Source of the DNA: Gnetum montanum
Taxonomy: Eukaryota > Streptophyta > Gnetopsida > Gnetales > Gnetaceae
Direction: 5' to 3'
Assembly: GCA_015680685.1 (NCBI GenBank)
Contig: MNCI01009367.1
Coordinates: 806 to 44,953 of the forward strand
DNA: 44,148 bases
Shown piece after piece: positions 43,577 through 44,148 of the stretch (the first letter of the stretch is position 1; each line of letters begins with the position of its first letter). A model generated the notes under the pieces. That model did not search any database. It saw only the letters and a list, made by a program, of their open reading frames with translations, and was not told where the DNA came from. A program made the position numbers and the translations under genes.

Positions 43577-44148
43577 CGATAAGAGAATACTACTTAGTGT
43601 GCAATAGACCAAACCTTACCATGAATCTAGAATGGTTAATGCACATAACACATCGGAGAAATGATGACCTTGCTCATTATTTCGGATCTCTTCCTTCCAA
43701 CTTAGTCATGGGGAAGATGGCCACCTATGCTAATCAATTGAGGCCCTTAGTTCCTTTTTAAGTTTTTGTTTTACACATTTTTGTTTTGCAGATTTCTTTA
43801 ACTTTTCTTGTTTTTCTTTTGCAACATCATTCATACCTTTTCATTTATTTGTGTGTTTTCTTATTTTGTTAAGTTTGTCACCTAATAAGCGCTCCTAAAG
43901 ATGGTATGAACTGTATTCTATTGGTTGCTAATGTTTGGTTTTTACCTTTGAGTTATGATGTTGATACTAAGGTATGGTTCTTTTGATATAACAGGCAATG
44001 AGTCCACATCACCCATGCATCCATGATTTTCTATGGTCTCTCTTAGCTTAGAACTATACAGTCCCTGTTCTTAAATAATAAGAACTATCAACGAATTGGT
44101 GACTAGGGATTTCTCAAACTAAGGAAGGACTCAAGGATTGAAAAGGGT
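43577..44148 (+). other. Family-A integrase tail and 3' untranslated region
   Basis: Collinear with 12345-11770 of the first element on its minus strand, including the last codons of the integrase frame and the following T-rich untranslated region. It reaches the window edge. Confidence 0.65.

Larger units (their letters stand above)
37720..44148 (+). mobile_element. Family-A element, pol-deleted, carrying a solo LTR
   Basis: It consists of a 5' LTR (37720-38545), primer-binding site, gag, protease, a nested family-B solo LTR (41684-43256), the protease-RT linker (43262-43570), then an abrupt join to the integrase C-terminus and 3' untranslated region (43577 on). Catalytic RT, RNase H and integrase core are absent. 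The 3' LTR lies beyond the window. It inserted into family-C gag. Many stops show that it is not autonomous. Confidence 0.75.

Overview
The window is nuclear DNA from a land plant. It holds a subfamily-XII leucine-rich-repeat receptor kinase, a plant mitochondrial pyruvate carrier exon pair, an RLCK-VII kinase, GT-AG introns, and nested Athila/Tat-like Ty3 retrotransposons. The repeat load, AT-rich spacers and gene fragments fit a large, transposon-rich genome such as a gymnosperm or big-genome angiosperm. I cannot name the species. No RNA genes or CRISPR arrays were seen.

Layout. (1) 1-2743, minus strand: LRR receptor kinase with one in-frame TGA (926-928) between ectodomain and membrane/kinase part; the first exon ends at base 16 at a kinase intron. 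(2) 2744-9587: AT-rich spacer with local tandem duplications, an RTE-type LINE tail (3505-3960, minus) and a second LINE reverse-transcriptase relic (8915-9440, plus). (3) 9588-18872: a minus-strand Athila-like element (family A) bounded by two LTRs, whose centre (about 14453-17045) holds gag C-terminus, protease and RT in the opposite orientation. (4) 18873-25187: a 258-bp tandem duplication, exons 1-2 of mitochondrial pyruvate carrier 1, a gag scrap, and a decayed RLCK-VII kinase. (5) 25614-26443: a 5'-truncated LINE with poly(A) and a 15-bp target duplication. (6) 28877-44148: a stack of retrotransposons. An old family-A LTR (28877) is followed by a second family-A fragment (30641, with a 95-N gap), a family-B element (32026) whose gag reading frame runs into a fragment of the same LRR-kinase family as gene 1, a family-C element (35494), and a third family-A copy (37720) carrying a solo family-B LTR (41684-43256) and lacking most of pol.

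The only candidates for a working host gene are the receptor kinase (broken by one stop in this allele) and perhaps the pyruvate carrier, if its remaining exons lie elsewhere. The RLCK and the second LRR copy are pseudogenes. The rest is mobile DNA in several stages of nesting, deletion and inversion.

The most unusual signals are: the LTR promoters, where family A carries a 14-bp-periodic GATATC dyad array and family B a cluster of GCGTATACGC palindromes; a 48-bp minisatellite in the family-B leader that stays open as a 16-residue repeat; the in-frame gag-LRR fusion; and the inverted centre of the 9.3-kb family-A element. No wholly new system is demonstrated.
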